Source of the DNA: Burkholderia savannae
GTDB taxonomy: Bacteria > Pseudomonadota > Gammaproteobacteria > Burkholderiales > Burkholderiaceae
Direction: 5' to 3'
DNA length: 64,000 bases
Assembly: GCF_001524445.2 (NCBI RefSeq)
Contig: NZ_CP013417.1
Location: 2,976,001 to 3,040,000, forward strand
The notes below the pieces were generated by a model. The model was not told the origin of the DNA. It saw only the letters and a list, made by a program, of their open reading frames with translations, and ran no database searches. Numbering within the stretch: position 1 is the stretch's first letter; each line of letters opens with the position of its first letter. Below, piece by piece: positions 17,609 through 24,660 of this stretch. A program made the position numbers and the translations under genes.

Positions 17609-20488
17609 TCAGATTTCGAGTGAGAAGATGGACGGCAAGACGCGATAGACCATGAGCCGCTTTGTCATGCCGGGGATATGTTCTTGTCGATACGGACGCC
17701 CATCGCTGCGCGGCATCAACACGCCCCGCTTCATCAATGCCTTCTCGACGATCCGATGATCGTAGCCGGCACACACCTCCTTGCGAAACACGGTTGATTC
17801 GATCAGGTATTCCGTCTCGACGCTTTCCGCGTCTTCGGCGCTCATCTTCTCGCCGAACTCGGCGTAATACGCTTGATCCGACTCAATGGCGACGCTGCTC
17901 TTGTCGTGTTTCACGAGTCGTTTCCAGCCCGCACGGTGCGGCGCGTTCGGCCGATGGTCGTCCTGCGCCCGGTTCATCCACACGAAACGGTTGTCGCCGT
18001 GTGCGACGAGGAAGTGCAGCACCTGTCGCACCGCATCCGCTTCGTCTGAATTACCCGTGCCGCCGCGCAATTCGAGCCAGCCTTCGAAGCAGCGACGGGC
18101 GGCCTCGACCGCTTCGCCCTGCGGCCAGCCGGTCAGCCCGTGCGCCGTCGCTAGCTCGCCGGCCACCGCAACGAGGCAGAACCGCTTCGCGACGCGGGCA
18201 ACCTGCGAATGCGAGCCATCCGGCACCCATTGCCCGACCAGCTCGTCGACGCGCACGCGCAGATGCTCGGCCAGCTCGCCGGCCTGCGACGAGGCCCACT
18301 CGATGAACGCGGGGCCGGCCGTGCCGTAGTGCATGCCGGCGTGCCGCTCTAGATGCTCGATCAGCGCGGCCGGCGTCGGGAAGCCGTGCAGTTTCTCCAC
18401 GACGCCCATTTCGCCAACCTCGGCTGGGATCGCGGGCAAGCGCACTTCGATACCGCCTTTCATGGGTTTGTTGCCCTCGGCCATCAGCGCGGACACGCTC
18501 TTTTCGCCGTTCGACAGGAACAGCAGCCGCCACGTGAGAACCGGCTTTGCCGAGCCGCTCCGCGACGCACGGGCCTTGCCCGACTCGTTCGCGAGCATGT
18601 AGATCACATCGCCGACCAGGCGCGGCTCGACCTGCCCGATTTCATCGAGGATCAGCAGCGCGTCGCTATGCTGCGTGGCGACGGCTTCGAGCGCGTTGTC
18701 GGTCGCCTTCCAGCTCCGCACGTAATCCGGCGAGCCGAACACGGACGCGGCGATGACGCCGCCCGTCGACTTGCCTTTCGACGTCGTGCCGAGCAGGTGA
18801 AAGCCGCCCGACTGAAGCCCGGAGAAGTGCAGCAGCGGACCAGCGAAGGCGGTAGCGACGCAGAACAGCAGCCTGCTATTGCCGACGCAGTAGGCCGCGA
18901 CCTCGCGTTGCCAGTCGTCCAGCGTGCCGCGCTCTTTGAACTGGCTCTGGATCGGCGTGTCGGCCTGATAGATCAGCGCCTCTTTGCCGGTGCCGATGAC
19001 GCGATCGGGCAGCACGAACGCGCCGTGATACCAGCCGACGCGCGGCACGCAGCGCACGCGCTCGTCCGGCTGCGCCATCTGCACATAGTTCGCGATCTGC
19101 GTGCGGGCGATCTGCGTGACGCCGAGCTTCACGCCCATATCGAGCAGCATGCGGCGCAGCTCCGTGCCGTCGCCGGCAAAGAGGCCGGCCGGTACCGCCC
19201 ATCGTTTCAGGATGCCGTCGCGGTCCGTGAATTCGAGCAGGTAGCCCCACTCGCTGTTCATCTCGTTTCGCGTCTCAGCGATCACGTCGATACGCGTGCT
19301 GACCCAATGCGGCGGGAGTGGATCGCCCTGATTGTTGAAGCCGTGAAACCACACGCCCTTGTCGTCGACGACGAACCGCGACTTGCCGTCCTGCGCACGG
19401 GCCGTTTTCGGGCGCTTGGCGGGCTTCGCGGCCGCTGGAGCAACCTTGCTCTTGCCGGCATCCGACGAGCCGATCGGCGCGAGCGCAGCGCGCACGGCGG
19501 CGGCCACCGCATCCGGGCCGACGTGCGCAGCCAGGTCGTTGAAGTCGGTGCCGGCCGCCGGGCGGTTCGGACCGAAGTGTGGCACGGCGACGATACCGGC
19601 GACGGCCTCGGCCGCCGCGCGGGCCTTCGTCACGCCCGGATTGCCCTTCGTCGTGTGGTCGTCATCGGCGCACACGACGATGCTGGCGTCCGGATACTGG
19701 CCGCGCAGCGCCGTCGCCACGGCGTGCAGGTTGCCGGCGTCGAACGCGACGGCGGCCGGATAGCCCGTCGCGGCCGCGAGCGTCGCGCACGTGGCGTAAC
19801 CCTCGCCAATCAGCAGCGTGGACGGCGCGGAAGATAGCGGACCGCCGATCAGCGAGAAGCAGCCCGCCTTGCGGCCGTTCGGCAGATAGCGTTTCTGGCC
19901 GTCCGTCAGGACGAACTCCAGCGTCCACAGCTTGCCGTCCGCATCACGCGCCGGGATGACGAGTGCGCTGTCGCACGCGGCCGTGCCGATGCACAAGCCG
20001 CCGCGATAGACGCGCAGCGCGTCGACCGGGATGCGCTTGCGAACGAGATACGGATGATCGGCCGGCGCAGGCTCGGCCGCCGACCAGATCGATTCAGCGA
20101 GCGCCGACGCGGCTTGCTGTTTCTCGGTCAGCGCGGCCAGTTCGGCCGCTTCGCGGGCCGCGCGCTCGGCCTTCTGCCGCTCGCGCTCCGCTGGATCGAC
20201 CGGCTTCGCTCGATGCGCACGCGGATCGAAGCCGCCAAGCTTGGCGAGGTGAAAAAGCGTGTTGATGGTGATCTTGCCGCCCTTGAACGACTTCCACACA
20301 TCGCGTGCGTCCTTGCCGTTGTAGTTCTGCGCGCCTTGGCTCCATTCGTTCCAGAGGGCGAAGCCCTCCTCGCCAAACTCGGCCTTGAGCGCCATCCCCA
20401 CCTGACGCCACGTGTCGCGGTCGTCGGGCGGAACATAGCCGAGCGCGACTCTCGCCCGCTCGAATTCGGACATGGGTGCGTTACTCAT
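17609..20488 (-). CDS. P4 alpha-like primase/helicase (PriCT-Toprim-DUF927)
   Basis: A 959-residue replication protein. Residues about 8-80 resemble a primase C-terminal-2 module (YVPPDDRDTWRQVGMALKAE). A Toprim domain starts near 227 (LIGEGYATCATLAAATG, later IVVCADDD), as in DnaG/alpha primases. The C-terminal half is a DUF927-type helicase with Walker A GTTSKGKST near 566 and Walker B-like LLILDEIGQ. It would prime and unwind the circular excised element. It is last in the leftward chain of small genes, and both candidate iteron clusters are near the ends of the circle it would replicate. Full length, no visible lesion. Confidence 0.85.
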   Translation of the reverse strand: MSNAPMSEFERARVALGYVPPDDRDTWRQVGMALKAEFGEEGFALWNEWSQGAQNYNGKDARDVWKSFKGGKITINTLFHLAKLGGFDPRAHRAKPVDPAERERQKAERAAREAAELAALTEKQQAASALAESIWSAAEPAPADHPYLVRKRIPVDALRVYRGGLCIGTAACDSALVIPARDADGKLWTLEFVLTDGQKRYLPNGRKAGCFSLIGGPLSSAPSTLLIGEGYATCATLAAATGYPAAVAFDAGNLHAVATALRGQYPDASIVVCADDDHTTKGNPGVTKARAAAEAVAGIVAVPHFGPNRPAAGTDFNDLAAHVGPDAVAAAVRAALAPIGSSDAGKSKVAPAAAKPAKRPKTARAQDGKSRFVVDDKGVWFHGFNNQGDPLPPHWVSTRIDVIAETRNEMNSEWGYLLEFTDRDGILKRWAVPAGLFAGDGTELRRMLLDMGVKLGVTQIARTQIANYVQMAQPDERVRCVPRVGWYHGAFVLPDRVIGTGKEALIYQADTPIQSQFKERGTLDDWQREVAAYCVGNSRLLFCVATAFAGPLLHFSGLQSGGFHLLGTTSKGKSTGGVIAASVFGSPDYVRSWKATDNALEAVATQHSDALLILDEIGQVEPRLVGDVIYMLANESGKARASRSGSAKPVLTWRLLFLSNGEKSVSALMAEGNKPMKGGIEVRLPAIPAEVGEMGVVEKLHGFPTPAALIEHLERHAGMHYGTAGPAFIEWASSQAGELAEHLRVRVDELVGQWVPDGSHSQVARVAKRFCLVAVAGELATAHGLTGWPQGEAVEAARRCFEGWLELRGGTGNSDEADAVRQVLHFLVAHGDNRFVWMNRAQDDHRPNAPHRAGWKRLVKHDKSSVAIESDQAYYAEFGEKMSAEDAESVETEYLIESTVFRKEVCAGYDHRIVEKALMKRGVLMPRSDGRPYRQEHIPGMTKRLMVYRVLPSIFSLEI

Positions 20489-20599
20489 AGGTTCCCACTG
20501 GACGCGCGTCGGTCGACTGCCGATTAGTACTCCATATCGGACAAGCAGCTACCCGACGCGCGAAGAATTGAATGATTCGACGATGCCTAGCGGCGGGTC

Positions 20600-20926
20600 T
20601 TAGCCAGCCGCGCGAGGCACCGACAGAACCGCACCGCCGGCCGTGACGTCGTTGCTGTAGACGTAGCGGCCGAGCCGCGACTCGCCAAGGGCGTCGTTGG
20701 CCGCCTCCAGCGCCGCACCGATCGACGGCAGGGACGCGCGAAACAGGCTCAGCACAAGCCAGTAGTCGTCATCGGACATGGCCTTGTGTGCCGCCCATTG
20801 CAGGCTGTCCAGCAGCTCCATCGCGTCACTGATGCGCGTGCCGATGCGGTTGCCGTCCGGCCGGTTCACCTCGGCCACGAAGTGCGACGCGAGCGGTTGC
20901 ACGGCATTCTTGTTCGTCTTTGCCAT
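20600..20926 (-). CDS. Hypothetical island protein (108 aa)
   Basis: A 108-residue protein with no function I recognise. It is mostly helical by eye (AMELLDSLQWAAHKAMSDDDYWLVLSLFR) and begins MAKTNKNAVQPLASHF. It lies in the leftward gene chain between the 115-residue gene (9-base gap) and the primase (111-base gap), so it is probably co-transcribed with replication genes. No signal peptide or metal-binding motif is seen. Confidence 0.65.
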   Translation of the reverse strand: MAKTNKNAVQPLASHFVAEVNRPDGNRIGTRISDAMELLDSLQWAAHKAMSDDDYWLVLSLFRASLPSIGAALEAANDALGESRLGRYVYSNDVTAGGAVLSVPRAAG

Positions 20927-20935
20927 GACTGCCCC

Positions 20936-21283
20936 TCAGTGCGTCGTGCGCGGTTCGCGCGTGACGAGGCCGAGCGCCGCGAACAGGTGCTGTTGCACGC
21001 GCCCCATGAGGCCGGCTGCAAACGCTTGGCGGCTGATCGTCACGCGGTGCGCGTCGACGTCGCCCGCGTCCTGCATGGAGGCCTCCATGCCGCGCGCGAA
21101 CGCGGCGGCTTGATGCGCCGCGTAGTCGTGCAGCCGCACGTCGCCTTTCAGGTCAAGCCATGCGTCGGCGCAGATCGCGCCCAGGTCGACGGCGAATTGC
21201 AGCTCGATCGGTGCGCCGGTATCCAGCGGCGGGGCGTTGTCGAATCCGTCAACAACGGCGGTGCGGATGCGTTGCTCAGACAT
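20936..21283 (-). CDS. Hypothetical island protein (115 aa)
   Basis: A 115-residue soluble-looking protein, not recognised. The sequence is acidic near the N-terminus (VVDGFDNAPPLDTGAPIELQ) and helical later. Its start overlaps the end of the preceding 70-residue gene by 8 bases, and the next gene begins 9 bases after its stop, so it belongs to a tightly packed operon typical of phage satellites. Confidence 0.65.
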   Translation of the reverse strand: MSEQRIRTAVVDGFDNAPPLDTGAPIELQFAVDLGAICADAWLDLKGDVRLHDYAAHQAAAFARGMEASMQDAGDVDAHRVTISRQAFAAGLMGRVQQHLFAALGLVTREPRTTH

Positions 21284-21488
21284 GGTTCACCTCCGGCTTC
21301 GACAGGCGACGCATGCTGGCCGAGTACTGGCTCGCCACGTCGCGGCCCATTTCGACGAGCGAACGCTCGTAAGTGAACTCGTCAAGATGCTGACGAATGG
21401 CGTCGAACAAGGCTTCGAGATTGGCGAATTGATCGGCCGCACACAGGGCGATCATGGAGGATTCGTGCAGCAGGCGCTGATCAGCCAT
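21276..21488 (-). CDS. Hypothetical island protein (70 aa)
   Basis: A 70-residue protein starting MADQRLLHESSMIALCAADQ, helical and without a recognised domain. I prefer ATG 21488 over the longer opening from 21704, because the upstream extension is a different-frame overlap with the Ash-like gene and has no protein character. It overlaps the Ash-like gene by 8 bases and the next gene by 8 bases, consistent with translational coupling. Confidence 0.6.
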   Translation of the reverse strand: MADQRLLHESSMIALCAADQFANLEALFDAIRQHLDEFTYERSLVEMGRDVASQYSASMRRLSKPEVNHV

Positions 21489-21993
21489 GTCGCACCTCCG
21501 CACGGACGAGTGCAGCGATGGCGGCCAGCGCTGCACCGGTTGCATCAAGTGCGGACTGGTACGTGTCAGCCGTTGCTGCGTCGCGCAAGGCGCGTCGGAC
21601 AATCGACTGGATGACTTGGGATTGCCTGGTATGGGCGTGCGTGGACTGGCGCAAGGTGCGGCCTCCTTTGTGTGCAATTGGGAGGCCCGCCGACTCATTT
21701 CCACATGAGAGGTGGCGGGCGCAAGGCTTTTGGGGTGGAAAACCGCTCACAAAGGAAAGCGGCCCAGCCGAAGCTGGCCCATTGACCAAGGCCCGCCATG
21801 GAAGAAGGCGCGCGAAGGCGAACGCACGAAAAAAAACGGCTCGCGCCGTCGTGCGCCTTTGTGAAAGCGGGTTTCCACGCCCGGACGCTGCTGTTTCAGC
21901 GACACGCACAGGATACCGCGCGGCGCAAGACGACGCAAATCGCGACGCCCCTCGCTGCGCATTGCCGGATACAAAGTGACTTTGGGCGAGCAT
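21481..21993 (-). CDS. Ash/Icd-like (host cell-division inhibitor-like) protein
   Basis: A 170-residue ORF with the odd composition of the P4 Ash / Icd-like family. I recognise the flow SGRGNPLSQRRTTARAVFFR, then LLPWRALVNGPASAGPLSF and the CGNESAGLPIAHKG segment. In such families a short division-inhibitor product and internal starts have been described. Here an internal TTG at 21654 has a very good AAAGGAGG seven bases before it and could give a separate 57-residue C-terminal product. ATG 21993 shares a base with the preceding stop (TGATG). Family call is from memory and unsupported by search. Confidence 0.55.
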   Translation of the reverse strand: MLAQSHFVSGNAQRGASRFASSCAARYPVRVAETAASGRGNPLSQRRTTARAVFFRAFAFARLLPWRALVNGPASAGPLSFVSGFPPQKPCARHLSCGNESAGLPIAHKGGRTLRQSTHAHTRQSQVIQSIVRRALRDAATADTYQSALDATGAALAAIAALVRAEVRHG

Positions 21994-22517
21994 CAGGCAG
22001 CCTCCCCCTTGAGCACGGCCGTTGCCAGCTTGAGCTGTTCGATATCCAGTTGCGAGCTGCCCTGCGCTAGTGACTGGCCGAGCGCGACGCCTCGCAGCAT
22101 GGCGCTTACTTCCAAGCGGCGCGTCACGTCTGTGCACTGCGCATCGATGTCGTTGTAAAGCGCACGATAGGCTTTCCGCAGATGTCGATACTGTCGACGG
22201 CGATAGTTCGCCGAATCCTGTTCGGCAGTGGTGATCGCCTGGACGAACTTCTCGCAAGCGGAGCCAAGTTGCTTTGTCGTCAGACGCGGGGCTTCGAGCG
22301 CGAGTGTCGAGGCAAGCATGACGGCAATCGCAACGAGCTTGCCAGCGTCGTCGCCACGATTCCAGAAACGCCCCTCGATGTCATCGAGGATTCCGGCGAG
22401 CTTGCGGAGTCGGGCGTCGCGGCAGCGCACGAATGCAGCGTCGCGGGCCGTGACGGCCGCGCACATGGCGCGACCATAGGGACCGCCGCGATCGATCATG
22501 AGGGCGGGCGCGCTCAT
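21993..22517 (-). CDS. Hypothetical island protein (174 aa)
   Basis: A 174-residue protein, not recognised. After a short N-terminal part (MSAPALMIDRGGPYGRAM) it is mainly helical with charged and aromatic stretches such as YRRRQYRHLRKAYRALYNDI. ATG 22517 is preceded by a GGGGGAAGT ribosome site and overlaps the AlpA-type stop (ATGA). Its own stop overlaps the next start (TGATG). The upstream in-frame opening to 22712 is the shadow of the AlpA gene. Confidence 0.65.
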   Translation of the reverse strand: MSAPALMIDRGGPYGRAMCAAVTARDAAFVRCRDARLRKLAGILDDIEGRFWNRGDDAGKLVAIAVMLASTLALEAPRLTTKQLGSACEKFVQAITTAEQDSANYRRRQYRHLRKAYRALYNDIDAQCTDVTRRLEVSAMLRGVALGQSLAQGSSQLDIEQLKLATAVLKGEAA

Positions 22518-22705
22518 ACTTCCCCCCGCGTGGACTGACGGGATTCGACCCATTGCTGGACGTCTGTGGCGCGCCAGCCGACGCTCCTGGCACCCAACTG
22601 GACGGGCGCTGGAAACGTGCCTTCGCGAATCCACCGATACAGCGTTGTTTTCTTGACGCCGACAGTATCGAGGACGCCGATCAGACGAAGCAGTTTGAAA
22701 GCCAT
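22514..22705 (-). CDS. AlpA-family helix-turn-helix regulator
   Basis: A 63-residue MerR-like winged-helix protein. The pattern RLIGVLDTVGVKKTTLYRWIREGTFPAPVQLGARSVGWRATDVQQWVES is the standard AlpA/excisionase shape, except that it is split here only for display. Such proteins activate integrase or excision, or control satellite operons. It is the first gene of the leftward operon that ends in the primase, with an inverted repeat and promoter-like elements just upstream. Confidence 0.88.
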   Translation of the reverse strand: MAFKLLRLIGVLDTVGVKKTTLYRWIREGTFPAPVQLGARSVGWRATDVQQWVESRQSTRGEV

Positions 22706-23814
22706 TTTCCACCTAGAAAACGGCCTGTTCCGAGAGGGGGTACGGCGAAGGTGCTGTATAAAATCACAGCACTATCGCAAAAGCATAGGCGATGAAAATC
22801 CACGCGTGGCGCGCGTAGGGGCTTGACGCGGCGCGCCACCCCCCTTATTGTTCGCATCGACTACAGTGCTTCACTATCTTCCACAAAGATGTGATAGCTG
22901 TGTTGTTCCCTCCACGGAACAGGCTCCCAAGCCAAAAAATCGCCGGGGGTTGTGTTGGTAGCACGCCCCCGGCACCCTTCTGTCGGCTTGGCGCAGTCTG
23001 CTTGACCCAAGCTTTTCCGCATCCTCCGTCCGAAACGTACAGCCCATAAGGGCCGCAGGCGTTCGTCTGAGTGCCGACAAGGATGTAATTATAACGAAAG
23101 GGGTATGCCCCTAAAAGCACTGTTTCGGTGCTCGTCGCGTAAGCGGCTTGTGACGTGACGACGCTTTGTATCCCTTGTCGTGCGGCTTGGTTCCGTGACG
23201 TTCCGTGTGATGTCAGCGGCTGAGGACGATAGGCAGTAGCGCAATGTCGCGCTGATTGCGAGCCGCAAAGGGGATTGACCCGCATCCTAGGCTCAATCGA
23301 GTGAGAGTTTGCCGAATCGATTGATATTGACGGCAATTCGTCCTATTTCCATTGCCACCATCGCCTCCCGAGCCCATTCCTTGTCGGACTCGCCGTCGAT
23401 TATGTCTAAATTGAGATAGCCGTTGGCCCGTGTTACCGTCGCTGATACTCAGCCTCTATTAGCTAAGCTGTATAAGGCTGGACTAGATCAAGCAGACAGC
23501 GTCAGATCATCTGACTCAGTTCTGCCATGAGCCGCCGTTCACATGCGTCGGCTCTCGGACGTTCAAACGTCGGTTACACACCGTAACCCGCCATCTAATC
23601 GAATAGGCCGAACGCTTGGTCCTCAGCATTTGCGGACGCTGATGTAGTTCGACGATTGCGCCATAGAGTTTGCTCTGTCGCCTTGGCGCTTGAGGAAGTG
23701 CATGAACTGGGTGGCCGTACCGAGCTGCTCCCCGCGGTCGCATCCGGGATCCGCGTCCGGTAGCTTGGATCGGCTGGACGATGAGCCCGATCGAAAGATC
23801 GCGTGTGCCGCGTG
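22706..23814. other. 1.1-kb gene-poor island segment upstream of the AlpA operon
   Basis: No ORF here has protein character I trust. Base composition is clearly more AT-rich than the flanks. Visible structure: GTGCTGT/ACAGCAC inverted repeat at 22751-22772, a hairpin at 22806-22839, and AGGGG/CCCCT and AGCAC/GTGCT hairpins near 23100-23140. P4-type satellites make an untranslated immunity RNA (CI) from this position, so a structured leader is plausible. 23337-23814 holds nothing I can name; it may be decayed insertion-sequence material. Confidence 0.5.
22751..22772. promoter_or_regulatory. Inverted repeat upstream of the AlpA-type gene (candidate operator)
   Basis: GTGCTGT at 22751-22757 and ACAGCAC at 22766-22772 flank an AT-rich centre containing TATAAAAT, about 45 bases before the AlpA start. 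The layout suits a repressor site over a -10 region. Confidence 0.45.
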
Positions 23815-24432
23815 TCAATCGGAACCGCGCGGATGATGGCCGCGTCTAAACGTCAGCCGGCGTTCATTGACGAGCGCACGCCAATCGAGCTTCATCAGCG
23901 CGAAGACGAGGCCAAGCAAGACCAGTTGCGTGACGATGAAGTAGCCTCCGAGATACGTGCCTTCGAGTTCCGATTCCACGTCCAGCCGGGTCGACGCAAA
24001 GCGGCCGAGATGCGCCCAGATTGCATAGGTCGTTGCGCGGCCAATGAAGAACGCCGCCGCGATGATTCTGAGCGGCAACCCGGAAAGCCCGTATGCAATA
24101 AAGAGGTAGTTCGACGGCAGCGGGCTCAACGCGTAGAAGAAGAACGCGCCGGCGGTGAGCGTCCGGTGCTGTCGCAGCCAGCGCGTGGCGACGTCGATAT
24201 TGTCGCGGTCGGAATCCCGGATCCAGCGGGAGCGGACGAGCGATCTCGCGAAGGTCGCCAGGATGACACGGCCGGTCGTCGCCGCGCCGGCCGCCACAAC
24301 GGCAAAGATGAACGGATTGCCGTCGGGCAGGTTGAACCCGACCCACGACATCGCCATCCACGTGGGCGGGGCGAACGCCGGCATGAGATTCAGCAGAAGA
24401 ATCAGCACGAAGAGTACAGCCAGCGTCTGCAC
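23815..24432 (-). CDS. VTT-domain (DedA/SNARE-associated-like) membrane protein
   Basis: A 205-residue integral membrane protein. The N-terminal hydrophobic segment (VLFVLILLLNLMPAFAPPTW) and the later FYALSPLPSNYLFIAYGLSGLPLRIIAAAFFIGR block resemble the VTT/YqaA-type family, in which polar and proline residues sit in re-entrant loops. The family is tied to membrane lipid handling or transport; the substrate here is unknown. It starts at GTG 24432 with GGAG upstream. It is divergent from the metal ATPase, and an FNR-like dyad lies 62 bases before its start. Confidence 0.72.
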   Translation of the reverse strand: MQTLAVLFVLILLLNLMPAFAPPTWMAMSWVGFNLPDGNPFIFAVVAAGAATTGRVILATFARSLVRSRWIRDSDRDNIDVATRWLRQHRTLTAGAFFFYALSPLPSNYLFIAYGLSGLPLRIIAAAFFIGRATTYAIWAHLGRFASTRLDVESELEGTYLGGYFIVTQLVLLGLVFALMKLDWRALVNERRLTFRRGHHPRGSD

Positions 24433-24493
24433 GATATCGACTCCAAGCCATCCGGTGTCACGGCTCGATTTTGCTGAGGAAAGGGGCCGATGG

Positions 24494-24509
24494 CTTGACT
24501 CACGTCAAG
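24494..24509. promoter_or_regulatory. FNR-like dyad between VTT and ATPase genes
   Basis: CTTGACTCACGTCAAG is a perfect 6-bp-arm palindrome with a 4-base centre, the TTGAC-N4-GTCAA variant of an FNR/ANR/DNR box (TTGAT-N4-ATCAA). It lies 62 bases upstream of the VTT start. Confidence 0.6.
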
Positions 24510-24548
24510 CAACGCGGCGTGCCGGTCGTTCACGGGAGGCACGCCGTC

Positions 24549-24562
24549 CTGACCCATGTCAA
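24549..24562. promoter_or_regulatory. Second FNR-like dyad, upstream of the ATPase
   Basis: CTGACCCATGTCAA keeps the TGAC-N4-GTCA core, centred about 105 bases before the ATPase start. It is one base short of the full palindrome. Confidence 0.5.
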
Positions 24563-24660
24563 TGCTCAAAGCGCGGCGCTCCCTAGACTGATGCCACGCC
24601 GTCCGCCACCGAAACCGGATACCGCGAACACCACCATGCACGGCTATCGGAGCAATGGTC

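Noticed and set aside
21276..21704. 142-codon version of the 70-residue island gene
   Set aside because: The N-terminal half lies in another frame over the Ash-like gene; ATG 21488 gives the compact overlapping arrangement seen in the rest of the operon.
22845..23336. 163-codon minus-strand frame upstream of the AlpA gene
   Set aside because: No ribosome site, no family resemblance and an uneven composition; the segment is better explained as untranslated leader.
23516..23818. 100-codon frame whose ATG overlaps the VTT stop
   Set aside because: The ATGA overlap is attractive, but there is no ribosome site of its own and no protein-like pattern; left as unassigned sequence.
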